Origin: Nitrosomonas sp.
GTDB lineage: Bacteria; Pseudomonadota; Gammaproteobacteria; Burkholderiales; Nitrosomonadaceae
Assembly: GCA_024281695.1 (NCBI GenBank)
Contig: JAMXAE010000004.1
Span: 1 to 54,997 of the forward strand
Direction: 5' to 3'
Length of the DNA: 54,997 bases
Part shown: one piece after another, positions 8,590 to 19,192 of the stretch
Layout: each line of letters begins with the position of its first letter
How positions within the stretch are numbered: position 1 is the first letter of the stretch
Notes under the pieces: generated by a model
The model's input: the letters and a program-made list of their open reading frames with translations, nothing else
Told to the model about the DNA's origin: nothing
Database searches by the model: none
Position numbers and translations under genes: made by a program

Positions 8590-9268
8590 GCGGCTTGATC
8601 GATAATCGATGGTGATTACTTTGAGTTCGCACGGCGAGTGCACGTTTTATTGCTGCTTGAACAATACCCTTCTTGCGCACTTCGGCTGCTATCTCAGTCG
8701 TTTCTGATTTCATGCTATTTTTATGTCTGCGTATTTGTCGATTCATTTGTTTTTCTTGCTCCAGTCTTTGCAATCTGAACTGGTAACGTGAACGAGCAAC
8801 ATCGGCGGCTTTCTTTTTAACCCCATCTGCGGTCAAGTTTGATGAATCATAGGTTTCTTCTTTCACTGGAATCAGATGAATACAATCCATCGGACAAGGA
8901 ATGACGCACAATTCACACCCCGTACATTCTGCAGCAATTACAGTGTGCATCTGCTTTGCCGCACCGACGATCGCATCGACAGGGCAAGACTGAATACAAA
9001 ACGTACAGCCAATACAAAGCTGCTCATCAATCCGGGCAACCATTCTAGGCTTGGGGAAACCATGCGCAGTATTCAGCGGCTTGGGCTCAACGCTCAATAA
9101 TTCCGCGATTTTATGTATGCCTTTCGCATCGCCGGGCGGGCATTGATTGATATCGGCACGTCCTTCCACAATAGCGATGGCATAAGGTTTGCATCCTGTA
9201 AAACCACATTTTCCACACTGGGTCTGCGGCAATATCGCATCTATTTTTTCTATGAGCGAGTGACTCAT
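8576..9268 (-). CDS. rnfB: RnfB-type ferredoxin (stand-alone)
   Basis: A 230-residue iron-sulfur protein. Residues 10-55 form the Fe-S domain with CGKCGFTGC and a later CPPGD. Two ferredoxin motifs follow, [12 protein letters not shown] and [12 protein letters not shown], each for a 4Fe-4S cluster. The N-terminal membrane helix of classical RnfB is absent, as it begins directly at [19 protein letters not shown], and no other rnf genes are nearby. It is probably a soluble electron carrier, not part of an ion-pumping Rnf complex. The C-terminal 60 residues are basic. ATG 9268 is chosen because family similarity starts there. Confidence 0.88.
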   Translation of the reverse strand: MSHSLIEKIDAILPQTQCGKCGFTGCKPYAIAIVEGRADINQCPPGDAKGIHKIAELLSVEPKPLNTAHGFPKPRMVARIDEQLCIGCTFCIQSCPVDAIVGAAKQMHTVIAAECTGCELCVIPCPMDCIHLIPVKEETYDSSNLTADGVKKKAADVARSRYQFRLQRLEQEKQMNRQIRRHKNSMKSETTEIAAEVRKKGIVQAAIKRALAVRTQSNHHRLSIKPHEFS

Positions 9269-9307
9269 TTTAATCAACAATCTGAATTTATAACGCAATC
9301 ACAAAAT

Positions 9308-10330
9308 CTATTCTGTTTGACCGGAACATAACACCTGCGCGACTTCTTTAACCAAATCTGGGCCGCGATAAATCAAACCAGTATAAAGCTGGATCAGGCT
9401 TGCGCCCGCCCGTATTTTCTCTTGCGCATTTTGCGCAGACATTATCCCACCAACGCCAATAATAGGAATAGCGCCTTGCAGAATCTGGTGCAACTGATGA
9501 ATGACTGCGGTGGCTCGTTGCGTCAGGGGAGCGCCGCTTAAACCACCGTTTTCCTGCGATACCGGCAAGCCCTCGATGCCGGCTCGTGAAATAGTAGTAT
9601 TGGTTGCAATCACACCATCTACCTGATGTCTCATCAATAAAGCAGCAACCGATTCAATTTGAGTCAATTCCAGATCCGGGGCTATTTTTATAACCATGGG
9701 TACATAGTTGCCATGTGTCTGCGCAAGTTTCATTTGTTCCAATTTGAGTTGACCTAGCAAATGATCCAGCGCATCGGTCGCTTGTAACTGTCGCAAATTT
9801 TGCGTGTTAGGCGACGAAATATTGACCGTAACATAACTGGCATAGCGATACACTTTCTGCAAGCCAATCAGATAATCATCGACTGCGTTTTCAAGCGGCG
9901 TATCAAAATTCTTACCAATATTAATCCCAAGTATGCCCTGATAATCCGAGTGCTTGATATTTTCTATCAAATTATCCACGCCATGATTATTGAAGCCCAA
10001 TCGATTGATTACCGCATTAGCTTGAGGAAGGCGAAAAATACGCGGAATTGGATTACCGGACTGCGCGCGAGGCGTTACAGTACCGATTTCAATAAAGCCA
10101 AATCCCAGGGTGGCGAGCGTATCCAAATATTCGCCATTTTTATCTAAACCTGCAGCTAATCCAACAGGATTAGGAAAATCCAATCCCATGACTTTACGTG
10201 ATTGACAAATAATTGGCGCACTTTTCAGCAATCCTAGTTTTCTGGCATTCTCCATCGCGCTAAAGGTAATGCAATGAGCGAATTCGGGATCGAGTTTAAA
10301 AAGCAGTGGGCGAAGGAGCGTATAAAACAT
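9308..10330 (-). CDS. pyrD: Dihydroorotate dehydrogenase (quinone), class 2
   Basis: A 340-residue membrane-associated flavoenzyme that oxidises dihydroorotate to orotate in pyrimidine synthesis and passes electrons to quinone. The N-terminal stretch MFYTLLRPLLFKLDPEFAH is the class 2 membrane-binding helix region. FPNPVGLAAGLDKNG and NISSPNTQNLR are FMN/substrate motifs, with the class 2 catalytic Ser in the latter, and GVGGIMSAQNAQEKIRAGAS is the phosphate-binding end. It lies 42 bases after bpt and 39 before rnfB on the same strand. Confidence 0.96.
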   Translation of the reverse strand: MFYTLLRPLLFKLDPEFAHCITFSAMENARKLGLLKSAPIICQSRKVMGLDFPNPVGLAAGLDKNGEYLDTLATLGFGFIEIGTVTPRAQSGNPIPRIFRLPQANAVINRLGFNNHGVDNLIENIKHSDYQGILGINIGKNFDTPLENAVDDYLIGLQKVYRYASYVTVNISSPNTQNLRQLQATDALDHLLGQLKLEQMKLAQTHGNYVPMVIKIAPDLELTQIESVAALLMRHQVDGVIATNTTISRAGIEGLPVSQENGGLSGAPLTQRATAVIHQLHQILQGAIPIIGVGGIMSAQNAQEKIRAGASLIQLYTGLIYRGPDLVKEVAQVLCSGQTE

Positions 10331-10372
10331 AGAGTCGATTTTATCCTGACAAATTGCAAATTTAAATAAATT

Positions 10373-11080
10373 TCAAGAAGAAATGCTGTTATCAAGTAAT
10401 TGCCACTGTCCATTTATCAAGACTTCTAACGGTTGGAAATTGGCTTTATAACTCATCTTTCGATTTTCTTTGATCCAATAACCCAGATAAAGATAAGTTA
10501 AACCAAGTTTCCGACATTGTTCAATTTGCCATAAGATGTTATAAGTACCGAAACTTGCATTAGTAACACCTGAATCAAAGAAAGTATATACCGACGAAAG
10601 GCCGTCAGGCAGCACATCAATAATACTCACTATACGCAGTTGATCCTTTTCATAGAATTCAATCAGTTTCGAATCAACATTACTTTGTAATAAAAAATTC
10701 TGATACTGCTCAAGACAGTCATTATCCATACCACCGCCCGAATGGCGTTCTGCCTGATAGCATTGATAAAGCGCATAATGTGCCGGCTTATAATGAAGGG
10801 CATTCTGTGTAGTTATCAAATGCTGATGCTGTTTCCAGGTTCGACGCTGTGTGCGTTTAGGCACGAACGTGTTCACGTTGATGCGCACTGATAGGCAAGC
10901 CCGGCAATGATCGCAACAGGGGCGATAAGTATACTGACCACTGCGACGAAAACCAGCTTGTATCAATTCCCCATAAACCTCTGTATCAATGAGATATTCT
11001 GGCGTAGCAACTTCAGAACATGCCAGTCTGTCGGGTAAATAACTACAGGAATAGGGGTTAGTAATATGAAATTTAAGCAC
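10373..11080 (-). CDS. bpt: Aspartate/glutamate leucyltransferase
   Basis: A 235-residue member of the ATE family that moves leucine from Leu-tRNA to proteins with N-terminal Asp or Glu, marking them for ClpS/ClpAP. The N-terminal motif with CSYLPDR and the cluster [16 protein letters not shown] give the conserved cysteines. The C-terminal acetyltransferase-like fold contains [18 protein letters not shown]. It follows aat by 11 bases, so both branches of the bacterial N-degron pathway are made together. Confidence 0.93.
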   Translation of the reverse strand: MLKFHITNPYSCSYLPDRLACSEVATPEYLIDTEVYGELIQAGFRRSGQYTYRPCCDHCRACLSVRINVNTFVPKRTQRRTWKQHQHLITTQNALHYKPAHYALYQCYQAERHSGGGMDNDCLEQYQNFLLQSNVDSKLIEFYEKDQLRIVSIIDVLPDGLSSVYTFFDSGVTNASFGTYNILWQIEQCRKLGLTYLYLGYWIKENRKMSYKANFQPLEVLINGQWQLLDNSISS

Positions 11081-11091
11081 AACTACACTTA

Positions 11092-11790
11092 TTATTCGAT
11101 CAATACACGATTAAAGTTCCACTTGTTGCCTGGTTCAATTTCAGTAATTAGCGTATCTAGTTGTTGGCTAAATTCTATTCTTGAAATTTCCCGTGCGCCC
11201 ATAGATGTCAAATGATCCGTCTTAACTTGACAGTCAATCAGGCCAAATCCCCAGGATTGTAATTGCTTTGCCAAATGCACCAAGGCAATCTTTGATGCAT
11301 CTGGCACACGCGAAAACATGGATTCACCAAAAAATACCTTACCTAAAGCTACACCATATAAACCTCCGACGAGCGCACCGTTTATCCAAGTCTCTACAGA
11401 ATGCGCCAAGCCCATTTCATGCAGCGCAGTATAGGCTGCAATCATTTCCGGGTGTATCCATGTTCCAGCTTGTTTTTTACGTGGCAATGCACACGCCTGC
11501 ATGACTTGAGTAAAACTACAATCGGTACGAATTTGATAGTGATCTTTTTTGAGTGTCTTAAGTAAAGAACGTGAAATCTTTAATTCAGTGGGAAATAGCA
11601 CCATTCGAGGATTAGGACTCCACCATAGTATCGGCTCGTTTTCATTAAACCAGGGAAAAATACCTCTGCTATAGGCCTCCAGCAAGCGTTGTGGCGAAAG
11701 ATCTCCACCGCTGGCCAATAAGCCATTGGGTACTTTGAGCGCATTCTCCAAAGGAGGAAATGACGAATGGAATCTGTTGCTAAAAAGCAT
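11092..11790 (-). CDS. aat: Leucyl/phenylalanyl-tRNA--protein transferase
   Basis: A 232-residue cytoplasmic enzyme that adds Leu or Phe from tRNA to proteins starting with Lys or Arg. Recognised by [20 protein letters not shown] near the N terminus, [19 protein letters not shown] and [19 protein letters not shown]. It appears to be the first gene of a run aat-bpt-pyrD-rnfB-nth-DUF1841. The spacing between members is small throughout. Confidence 0.95.
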   Translation of the reverse strand: MLFSNRFHSSFPPLENALKVPNGLLASGGDLSPQRLLEAYSRGIFPWFNENEPILWWSPNPRMVLFPTELKISRSLLKTLKKDHYQIRTDCSFTQVMQACALPRKKQAGTWIHPEMIAAYTALHEMGLAHSVETWINGALVGGLYGVALGKVFFGESMFSRVPDASKIALVHLAKQLQSWGFGLIDCQVKTDHLTSMGAREISRIEFSQQLDTLITEIEPGNKWNFNRVLIE

Positions 11791-11927
11791 AAATTTCTCA
11801 AAAAATTAATACTGATTGATATAAAGTTGATACAGATCAAAATTCCTATTTTAACGTCTATCTATCATCAATCTCCGATTTAAAACCCACAATAAAAAGA
11901 ATAAATAAATATATGAAGGAGATGCAA

Positions 11928-12851
11928 GTGAAAAATCTTTTTAACGGAGTACGGCTGACTTCGCGCGTTGCTGCTGGTTCATTTCTTATTGCCGCTGTAG
12001 TGGCTGCACCGCATGCCTTGGCCCATGATGCGGCTGCACAACGCATTAAACAATTAGAGCAAAGTCTACAGGCCATCCAAACCGAATTACAGAAAATCAA
12101 ATCGGAGTCTTCTCAGTCTGTGCAAAAGATAAACAGTATAGAACAAACCACTAACCAGACGGTGCAGAAAGTAAATGATCTTGAAGAAAGGAAGGCTGCT
12201 TTTGTAGAAAGAGTGGATCCAATAACCAAGCGTATTGGTGTAGACGTAACCGAAAAAACTCGAATGTTATTCTTCCGAGGTGGTTTTGCACATATGATGA
12301 ATCATCGCGATGGTGTAACTATACAAAATCAGGTGCTACCGATTGGAGCGCAAGATCAAGCAGACAAGCAGGGGTGGTATGCAGGTGCAGGCATTGATTG
12401 GGCTCTGACAAGAGATGTTTGGGGTTTTATGCCAAAAACCACTGTTTTTGCAGAATTAATGTTTGAATATAAGCAATTTGGAGCTCATGTACTGGGTAAC
12501 GGTGCAGTAGGTAATGCACCCAGCATGTTAGCAGGCGGTGCTTTAAACCCAATTAATGTAACAGTTAGCCAATTTACTGTATCAGCATCACCTAAAATCA
12601 AATTTTTTGAGGGTTCTAAACTCAGACCTTGGATAATTCCAGCAGGTTTTGCAGTTCATGTTATGAGTCCGCCATCAGAATCCATTACTTACATTACACC
12701 AGGAGTTCAGTTTGGCGCTGGTATTGATTACAATTTTTGGAAAGACTTTTTTATCGGTATCGATGGGCGCTATCAGTTGACAGCAGGCAAATCCGATGGT
12801 GTTAATTTGAGCGGTATGACTGCCGGTGGTTACATTGGAATCGGGTTTTAA
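11928..12851 (+). CDS. Outer membrane beta-barrel protein with N-terminal coiled coil
   Basis: A 307-residue exported protein. A signal peptide (to about residue 32, ALA-HD) is followed by a coiled coil near residues 38-90 (repeated Q, E and L, with VQKI and VQKV repeats), then a predicted eight- to ten-stranded barrel ending in aromatic Phe (YIGIGF), as in outer membrane proteins. The substrate is unknown. The start is probably GTG 11928, because AAGGAG at 11916-11921 sits 6 bases before it; ATG 11913 and 11922 have no properly spaced site. The coiled coil may reach towards peptidoglycan. Confidence 0.82.
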   Translation: MKNLFNGVRLTSRVAAGSFLIAAVVAAPHALAHDAAAQRIKQLEQSLQAIQTELQKIKSESSQSVQKINSIEQTTNQTVQKVNDLEERKAAFVERVDPITKRIGVDVTEKTRMLFFRGGFAHMMNHRDGVTIQNQVLPIGAQDQADKQGWYAGAGIDWALTRDVWGFMPKTTVFAELMFEYKQFGAHVLGNGAVGNAPSMLAGGALNPINVTVSQFTVSASPKIKFFEGSKLRPWIIPAGFAVHVMSPPSESITYITPGVQFGAGIDYNFWKDFFIGIDGRYQLTAGKSDGVNLSGMTAGGYIGIGF

Positions 12852-13371
12852 CGATTTAGATAATAAATAAAGAGTGAAAATAAGGAAAGAAATGAGCAAA
12901 CAGCTCATTCGTTATACAAACAATTAATAACTTCCTTTATTTTCTGCATCACTGTAATTTCAGTTCCGTTCGCAGTCAGAAGAGCATGTATGCGTGACGA
13001 AGCCTTAACACTCCATTGGCATGCCGTGGAGTGTTTTTTTTCACAATACCCCATTTAAAATCACACTATCATGAATTTAATAACTAAAAAAGGATTATGC
13101 CAGGATAATAGTATCGCTATGAAATAGGAAATGAGATCATGCGGTATCATGAAAACTGAAAATTGTCTGATCAGAAATAGACTCATTAAGCATCAAGGGT
13201 AGGATTGGCAAACGTTTAACATACTTAACACTCATCGAAATGACCTACCAAACATATGATCGTTTCTAAAAGAAATTCTGCTTTTACAATTTCTAGATCA
13301 TTGTTTATTTGTTAAGCTTCGTCTAATTGTGGCAAACTCGGTAGTTAAACTTATTACGGGTAGATTAATTC
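12852..13371. other. Long intergenic region with terminator
   Basis: No gene is recognised. A small hairpin (AATGAGC/GCTCATT, 12891-12909) lies just after the barrel gene, and a strong terminator lies at 13007-13041. The 60 bases before that terminator could belong to a small RNA, but no family is recognised. 13042-13371 is AT-rich and probably holds the lolC promoter. Confidence 0.5.
13007..13041 (+). terminator. Strong Rho-independent terminator
   Basis: AACACTCCA (13007-13015) pairs perfectly with TGGAGTGTT (13027-13035), GGCATGCC in the loop can pair with itself, and a run of eight T follows. It lies 156 bases after the barrel gene. Confidence 0.88.
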
Positions 13372-14619
13372 GTGTCCCCCTATGAACTTTTTATTGGTTT
13401 GCGCTATACGCGCGCAAAAAAACGCAATCATTTCATCTCATTTATCTCATTAATTTCTTTAATGGGCATCACGCTGGGGATGACAGCTCTTATCACGGTT
13501 ATGTCGGTTATGAATGGATTTCAGAAAGAAGTGCGCACCCGAATTTTAGGTGTTGCTTCGCACGTTCAGATCGGTAGTCTCCATGGCAATCTGAGCCACT
13601 GGCAACAAACCGCTGAAGAAGCAGCCAAACATCCATTGGTCGAAGCAGCAGCGCCTTATGTCAATGCGCAAGGCATGTTGTCACATAATCAAGTGGTGCA
13701 AGGTGTCATCGTACGCGGCATTCTACCTACGATGGAAAATAAGGTGGCGGATTTTGCAAAAATGATGGTCAGTGGCGAACTGGATAATCTAGTGCCTGGG
13801 GAATTTGGTATTGTCATTGGTATGGAATTGGCGCGCACGATGGGTACTTTCCTGGGGGATAAAATTGTGCTGATTTCACCGCAAGGGCAAGTCACTCCCG
13901 CAGGTATTTTGCCACGTCTGAAACAATTTACCGTGGTCGGTATTTTTGAAGTAGGGCATTTTGAATATGATTCTGGGCTAGTCTTGATTCACATGTTTGA
14001 TGCGCAAAAATTGTATCGCATGGAGAATGATGATGTTTCTGGAGTGCGCTTAAAGCTAAAAGACTTGTTTCAGGCACCCAAAGTAGTCGAAGAATTACCT
14101 ACGATGCTGACGATCGATAGTTATATCAGCGATTGGACAAAACAACATGCTAATTATTTCCGTGCAATCCAGATTGAGAAGCGCATGTTGTCACTGATTC
14201 TTGCATTGATTATCGCAGTCGCAGCATTCAATATTGTTTCCACATTAGTCATGGCGGTGACCGACAAGCAGTCAGATATTGCGATCTTGCGCACGCTCGG
14301 CGCAAGCCCGCACAGTATCATGAAAATATTCATTGTTCAGGGGACGTTTATCGGTGTTTTCGGAACCATTCTAGGTGTTGCAGGTGGTACGCTGTTAGCC
14401 TACAACATAGGTGAAGTGGTTGCATTTATTGAATGGCTGCTCAATGTACAATTCCTGTCGCGTGAAGTGTATTACATCAGCACAATTCCAACCGATCCAC
14501 AGATAGCCGATATTACAACGGTTGCCATCACTTCCTTTGTTTTGAGTTTACTGGCAACCATTTATCCTAGTTATCGTGCATCCAAAGTAAATCCAGCGGA
14601 GGCACTGCGTTATGAATGA
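13372..14619 (+). CDS. lolC: Lipoprotein-releasing ABC transporter permease, LolC/LolE family
   Basis: A 415-residue inner membrane protein that, with LolD, extracts outer-membrane lipoproteins from the inner membrane for LolA. One membrane helix near the N terminus (about residues 22-45) follows the family opening [24 protein letters not shown]; a large periplasmic domain and three C-terminal helices (about 270-400, [20 protein letters not shown] and on) follow. The start is GTG 13372. Only one permease is present, so it may work as a homodimer (LolF-like naming is also used). lolD overlaps the stop by 8 bases. Confidence 0.93.
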   Translation: MSPYELFIGLRYTRAKKRNHFISFISLISLMGITLGMTALITVMSVMNGFQKEVRTRILGVASHVQIGSLHGNLSHWQQTAEEAAKHPLVEAAAPYVNAQGMLSHNQVVQGVIVRGILPTMENKVADFAKMMVSGELDNLVPGEFGIVIGMELARTMGTFLGDKIVLISPQGQVTPAGILPRLKQFTVVGIFEVGHFEYDSGLVLIHMFDAQKLYRMENDDVSGVRLKLKDLFQAPKVVEELPTMLTIDSYISDWTKQHANYFRAIQIEKRMLSLILALIIAVAAFNIVSTLVMAVTDKQSDIAILRTLGASPHSIMKIFIVQGTFIGVFGTILGVAGGTLLAYNIGEVVAFIEWLLNVQFLSREVYYISTIPTDPQIADITTVAITSFVLSLLATIYPSYRASKVNPAEALRYE

Positions 14620-15304
14620 TGCAGTTATTTCCTGTCATAATCTATTTAAACAATTTTCCCAGGGGGATCTAGCGGTTCCCGTCTTAAAAGGCGTTAATCT
14701 TACCCTGTCTAAAGGTGAGATGTTGTCGATTGTCGGTGCATCCGGCTCGGGTAAAAGTACTTTACTGCATGTACTCGGTGGACTGGATGCGCCCACGAGT
14801 GGCGAAATTAGGATCCTTGGGCAGGACATTGCAAATATCAATGAAGAAGAAAGATGTCGATTACGCAATGGTTCACTCGGCTTCATCTACCAATTCCACC
14901 ATTTACTCCCTGAATTCAGTGCATTGGAGAATGTGGCTATGCCGCTTCTCATTCGCCGTTTGTCTAAACAAGAAGCATATGATCGTGCGGCTGATATCTT
15001 AAAGCAGGTCGGCTTGAGTCACCGCCTGACACATACACCGGGTGAATTATCCGGCGGCGAACGCCAACGTGCTGCGGTTGCACGCGCATTAGTGACACAA
15101 CCTGCCTGTATTCTAGCGGATGAACCCACAGGAAATCTTGATCGGCATACAGCCGAAGCGGTATTTGATTTAATGTTAGAACTGAATCATAAAGTCAATG
15201 CTAGTTTGATCATCGTTACCCATGATTCGCGACTGGCCAATCGCGCTCAGTTCGTTAAACAATTGGTTGACGGTCTATTATATGATGTGCCAAGTGCGCA
15301 ATGA
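14612..15304 (+). CDS. lolD: Lipoprotein-releasing ABC transporter ATPase LolD
   Basis: A 230-residue cytoplasmic ATPase that powers the Lol permease. Walker A is GASGSGKST, the signature [15 protein letters not shown], Walker [13 protein letters not shown], and the switch His is in VTHD. The start overlaps lolC by 8 bases, which indicates translational coupling. [20 protein letters not shown] is typical of LolD. Confidence 0.96.
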   Translation: MNDAVISCHNLFKQFSQGDLAVPVLKGVNLTLSKGEMLSIVGASGSGKSTLLHVLGGLDAPTSGEIRILGQDIANINEEERCRLRNGSLGFIYQFHHLLPEFSALENVAMPLLIRRLSKQEAYDRAADILKQVGLSHRLTHTPGELSGGERQRAAVARALVTQPACILADEPTGNLDRHTAEAVFDLMLELNHKVNASLIIVTHDSRLANRAQFVKQLVDGLLYDVPSAQ

Positions 15305-15393
15305 ATGCTCCTAAAATTAGACTAGATCTACAATGACTGTTTCATAAACAAGAAAACTGATCATTTTTCATTTTTTATAGCCAGCTTCAATTT

Positions 15394-17103
15394 ATGCGTA
15401 CTTTATTTACTTACATTATGGTTTTCCCTCGACGCAGCGCGTTTGTTCTGGCTGCATTACTGGTAGCCGGCATCGCTGAAGGATTGAGTTTAACGGCATT
15501 ACTACCTTTGCTATCTATCGCTATGGGTGACTCCGGTACACAAAATGACTCAGGTACCGGCAAGTTCATAGAAAGAGCACTGCAAGATATAGGCATTGAG
15601 CCCACTTTAGATACGATTCTACTCATTATTGTGGGAGGCATATTTTTCAAAGGATTGGTATTGCTTCTGGCCAATCGCCAAGTTGGTTATACCGTTGCGC
15701 ATGTAGCAACAGCTTTACGTTTAGATCTCATTGAAGCTTTACTGGCCAGTCAGTGGCAGTATTATTTGCGCCAACCCGTTGGAGCACTGGCTAACTCGGT
15801 TGCGACTGAGGCTTATCGCGCAGCAAATGGCTTTGAACACAGCGCTAATGTGCTAGCTCTGGCCGTTCAAGTGCTGGTATATGCCAGCGTAGCATTATTC
15901 ATATCCTGGGAAGCCACACTGGCTTCGCTGATCATTGGTTCATTCTTATTATTTGCGCTGAATCGTTTAGTCAGTGCAACCCGCCGTGCAGGTACAAAAC
16001 AAACTCACTTATTGCGCAATTTATTAACTTACTTATCCGACGTACTCAGTTCCGTAAAATCACTTAAGGCCATGGCACGCGACAACGTTGCCGATGCGAT
16101 TTTGCATGAGCAAACGCAGCAACTGGAAAAAGCGACTCGCCGAGAAGTCATGAACAGAGAAGCTCTAATCGCTCTCCAGGAACCGATCCTTGCTGCCCTG
16201 ACAGCCAGCGGTTTGTACCTTGCTTTGGTGATATGGGAATTGTCCTTGCCAGAAGTCATGCTCATGGTCTTTTTACTAACGCGTATCCTGGGATTGCTGA
16301 ATAAAACACAACGCAGATACCAACAACTTGCTGTGCAAGAGAGCGCGTATTGGGCTTTACGCAAAGCTGCCGAAGATGCGCGTGCTGCTGCCGAGAGAAC
16401 AACAGGAACACGGGAACCAACGTTGCAAAAAGGCATCACCTTGCAGCATGTAAAATTTAATTATGGCCATAAAATCATTTTCAAGGACCTGAATATCGAA
16501 ATACCGATCAATTCATTTACTGCGGTCATGGGGCCATCGGGTGTCGGCAAAAGCACTTTACTGGACCTACTCTGTGGATTGACCGAACCGCAATCAGGTG
16601 AAGTTCAGATTGATGGCATATCACTGCACGATATTAATTTGCGCCAATGGCGTCACATGATTGGTTATGTCTCGCAAGACACTATCTTATTGCATGATAC
16701 GGTGATGAATAATATTCTGGTCGGAGAACCCACATTGACCGCCACCGATGCAGAACGGGCATTACGCCAGGCCGGCGCATGGGATTTTGTCAGCGCATTA
16801 CCGGAAGGTTTACAGACTATTGTGGGTGAACGGGGCGGATTACTTTCCGGTGGACAACGCCAGCGCGTTGCGATAGCACGGGCGCTAGCACATAGCCCAT
16901 CATTCTTAATCTTGGATGAACCCACCAGCGCACTGGACCCGGAAAGCGAACAAACCATCTGTGAAACGCTACAGAATTTAGCTAAAGATCTGACAATTGT
17001 TACGGTTTCTCATCAACCGGCTGTTATCAACGCAGCGGATCGTGTATTTATACTTTCCAATGGTGTAGCAGAACCATTATCTCAAATAGCTAACCTGCAA
17101 TAA
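15394..17103 (+). CDS. ABC exporter, fused permease and ATPase
   Basis: A 569-residue half-transporter. Six membrane helices occupy about residues 1-300, and the ATPase domain covers about 340-565 with [24 protein letters not shown] and FLILDEPTSALD. This architecture exports lipids, peptides or drugs as a homodimer; the substrate is not clear. The permease part does not look closely like MsbA. It starts 89 bases after lolD and may share its transcript. Confidence 0.88.
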   Translation: MRTLFTYIMVFPRRSAFVLAALLVAGIAEGLSLTALLPLLSIAMGDSGTQNDSGTGKFIERALQDIGIEPTLDTILLIIVGGIFFKGLVLLLANRQVGYTVAHVATALRLDLIEALLASQWQYYLRQPVGALANSVATEAYRAANGFEHSANVLALAVQVLVYASVALFISWEATLASLIIGSFLLFALNRLVSATRRAGTKQTHLLRNLLTYLSDVLSSVKSLKAMARDNVADAILHEQTQQLEKATRREVMNREALIALQEPILAALTASGLYLALVIWELSLPEVMLMVFLLTRILGLLNKTQRRYQQLAVQESAYWALRKAAEDARAAAERTTGTREPTLQKGITLQHVKFNYGHKIIFKDLNIEIPINSFTAVMGPSGVGKSTLLDLLCGLTEPQSGEVQIDGISLHDINLRQWRHMIGYVSQDTILLHDTVMNNILVGEPTLTATDAERALRQAGAWDFVSALPEGLQTIVGERGGLLSGGQRQRVAIARALAHSPSFLILDEPTSALDPESEQTICETLQNLAKDLTIVTVSHQPAVINAADRVFILSNGVAEPLSQIANLQ

Positions 17104-17302
17104 TGTGACTCATAGAATTCTGACCACAGATCTTCGTATCTGGAAAATGAAATTTCTTTAAACACATCACCCAACTCAGTGCAATATTTCTGATATTGCT
17201 AACCGGCATTTGCAGATAGTTTTCAACTATAATTAACAGCTTGCATTTCTTGTTTGCTTGCGAAAGAAAGAAATGATTAACAACCATGAGGAGCGACCAT
17301 TG

Positions 17303-17926
17303 ATGATAAAGAAAATAGTTAGTTTGCTTTGCTTAAGCGTAATATTAGGTGGATTGTTATCAGCATGTTCAACCACACAAAAAATAACAAACTCATCTAG
17401 AACTGCAACTGAGCAATTGCTGATTAGTGAAGCAGTGACGCGTAGCCTTCCAAAGCAAGTTGATCTACCTTTTCCCATCCCACGCGGTGCAATCGTAAAA
17501 CTTGATGTCACTGGAATGACCCCGGATAAGGATATGGCAAAAGGAGTGATTGCAGGGTGGCTAGGATTCCTGGGATATACGGTTCAGGATGGTGCAGAAA
17601 ATGCAACCCACCGTCTTAACATTGTAGTCGATTCTCTGGGAACCGAAATGGGAAATACTTTCTTTGGCATTCCACCTGTTCAAGCTTCGCTAATACCAAT
17701 CTCACTTCCTGAATTATCGCTCTATAAGGCAGAACATCAAAGCGGATATGCAAGATTCCATTTCGATATTTTTGAGATGCCATCCGGTCGATTTATTGCA
17801 TCTTCTTCACCATTTATAGCCGATACTTTTTATAACGCATACACGGTACTGTTCTTGATCAATTTTAACAAAACAGACCTGACATCTCCTCCACGTATAG
17901 GTACATTTATTAAACCGTTAAAATAA
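17303..17926 (+). CDS. Hypothetical lipoprotein
   Basis: A 207-residue protein with a lipoprotein signal (IKKIVSLLCLSVILGGLLSAC, residues 2-22; lipobox LSAC), so it is anchored in a membrane facing the periplasm. No family is recognised. The start is ATG 17303: GAGGAG at 17288-17293 precedes it and the signal peptide begins there; the longer frame from 17258 adds a non-signal extension. It lies alone between the ABC exporter and the convergent end of the sulfur island. Confidence 0.78.
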   Translation: MIKKIVSLLCLSVILGGLLSACSTTQKITNSSRTATEQLLISEAVTRSLPKQVDLPFPIPRGAIVKLDVTGMTPDKDMAKGVIAGWLGFLGYTVQDGAENATHRLNIVVDSLGTEMGNTFFGIPPVQASLIPISLPELSLYKAEHQSGYARFHFDIFEMPSGRFIASSSPFIADTFYNAYTVLFLINFNKTDLTSPPRIGTFIKPLK

Positions 17927-18000
17927 ACACTCAATAGAATTCTGAGCCTAATTTAGTCGCAATGGCATCAGTTTTTTCTAAACGTTTTAAGCATTAGATC

Positions 18001-18046
18001 AAAAATTGCTCCGCCTATATGGAAAATTTGGCTGTATAGGCGGAGC
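18001..18046 (-). terminator. Strong terminator ending the sulfur island
   Basis: A perfect 12-bp stem, GCTCCGCCTATA (18008-18019) with TATAGGCGGAGC (18035-18046), is followed on the minus strand by AATTTTT. It lies 58 bases after the last gene of the sulfur cluster. Confidence 0.88.
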
Positions 18047-18103
18047 ATCATGAAAATACTTAGCCCTTTAGGTTCACATACACATTCCAGATTGGTCTTC
18101 GGC

Positions 18104-18934
18104 TTATTCGTAATACCCACCCTGTACCAACTCAAATGCTGAAGAAGCGGCAATATCCGCCTGTTCTTTTTGTTCTACTTGTTGCAAGATCGTTTGCCCT
18201 CCCTTCAAGCTATGCAATTCTATCAATGGCTTAAAAATTGCTGGCCAAATAACATTTGAATTCCGGCCGGATTCCAAATTAGGTGCGTTAATACGCAAAT
18301 AATTCGCCGACAATTTAACAACCAGATCCCAAAGTCCAGTAGCAGCATATAGCGAGCCGATATTGAGCGCTATTTGATAACCGCGTCGGCGGTAATTATA
18401 TAAGCCATCCAACAATTGAGTATGATTTAAAGCATAGGCGCTATTAATCGTCGTTGAGATGACTACATTCTCAGTAGCCAGTCCGCATTTGAAAATAATT
18501 TTCTCAAAATAAGCGCCATGATCTTGCTGAATGCTTAATATGTGTCTGGGATCAACATCTAGAAAAATGACACCACCATCATGCGAATGGTTGAGATAAT
18601 TTAGCATATGAACAGTTCTGCTAAGACGATCTAGACTAATAATAGACTGAAAATTGGTAGGCTGCGTAACCGCATTTGTGATCACATTACCCATTTCTAT
18701 AGACTGGTGGTTATGTGCGGAATGGTCATAGGGAGTAACGGATATTTGCGCAATATGACCAATCAGCTCTTCGCTATTATTAGCTTGGCGCACAGGCAAG
18801 AAAACGCTACTAACCCGAATGGGCCCAAAAATACCACTCACCAAACCTCCCTCCAAAATAAATGGACGAAAATTGGACTGATGTTCGTGCTCAAAGCGAT
18901 CGTTAAAATGATCTACTAATTGTTGTAAAGGCAT
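18104..18934 (-). CDS. Highly degenerate EAL-domain protein
   Basis: A 276-residue protein related to the EAL protein at 24751-25569 (same length, same order of blocks: a FxPI/VFLPV strand, LDRLSRxxHxLNY, FxDVDPRHxL, RRRGYQIAxN). The residues needed to cut cyclic-di-GMP are missing: EAL is replaced by HIA, the metal-binding DD region reads NIGS, and the QG loop is absent. It probably binds a partner or nucleotide without catalysis. The start is ATG 18934, because GGAG stands 5 bases before it and the length then matches its paralogue; the frame extends to a GTG at 19051. It is the last gene of the sulfur cluster, 258 bases after cysA. Confidence 0.7.
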   Translation of the reverse strand: MPLQQLVDHFNDRFEHEHQSNFRPFILEGGLVSGIFGPIRVSSVFLPVRQANNSEELIGHIAQISVTPYDHSAHNHQSIEMGNVITNAVTQPTNFQSIISLDRLSRTVHMLNYLNHSHDGGVIFLDVDPRHILSIQQDHGAYFEKIIFKCGLATENVVISTTINSAYALNHTQLLDGLYNYRRRGYQIALNIGSLYAATGLWDLVVKLSANYLRINAPNLESGRNSNVIWPAIFKPLIELHSLKGGQTILQQVEQKEQADIAASSAFELVQGGYYE

Positions 18935-19192
18935 AATTACTCCATGTTTTAAGAGTGCCACATGTGTCACATACGCAGAATGTAAGCTTGCCCTAAAATC
19001 GAAAGGATCTGACGCAATCATTCTGTCTGATGTGATGTGGCTAACCGTCACTATGATTAAAGAATTACGAGATCAATTGAGTTCGGTGTTATCAAAATGC
19101 AATTCACTCATCAAACACAAAAAGCTTTCCAAAGCGTTCAAGAATCAGAGTGTAATCTCATTAATTCTCTTTAAAAGAATAACAAAAAAATT

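Noticed and set aside
12960..13041. Possible small RNA ending at the strong terminator
   Set aside because: No promoter or known family could be seen, so the terminator alone is reported.
15394..17103. ABC exporter as the RTX protein's type I transporter
   Set aside because: It lies 20 kb away without membrane fusion partners and is near lolCD; no evidence links them.
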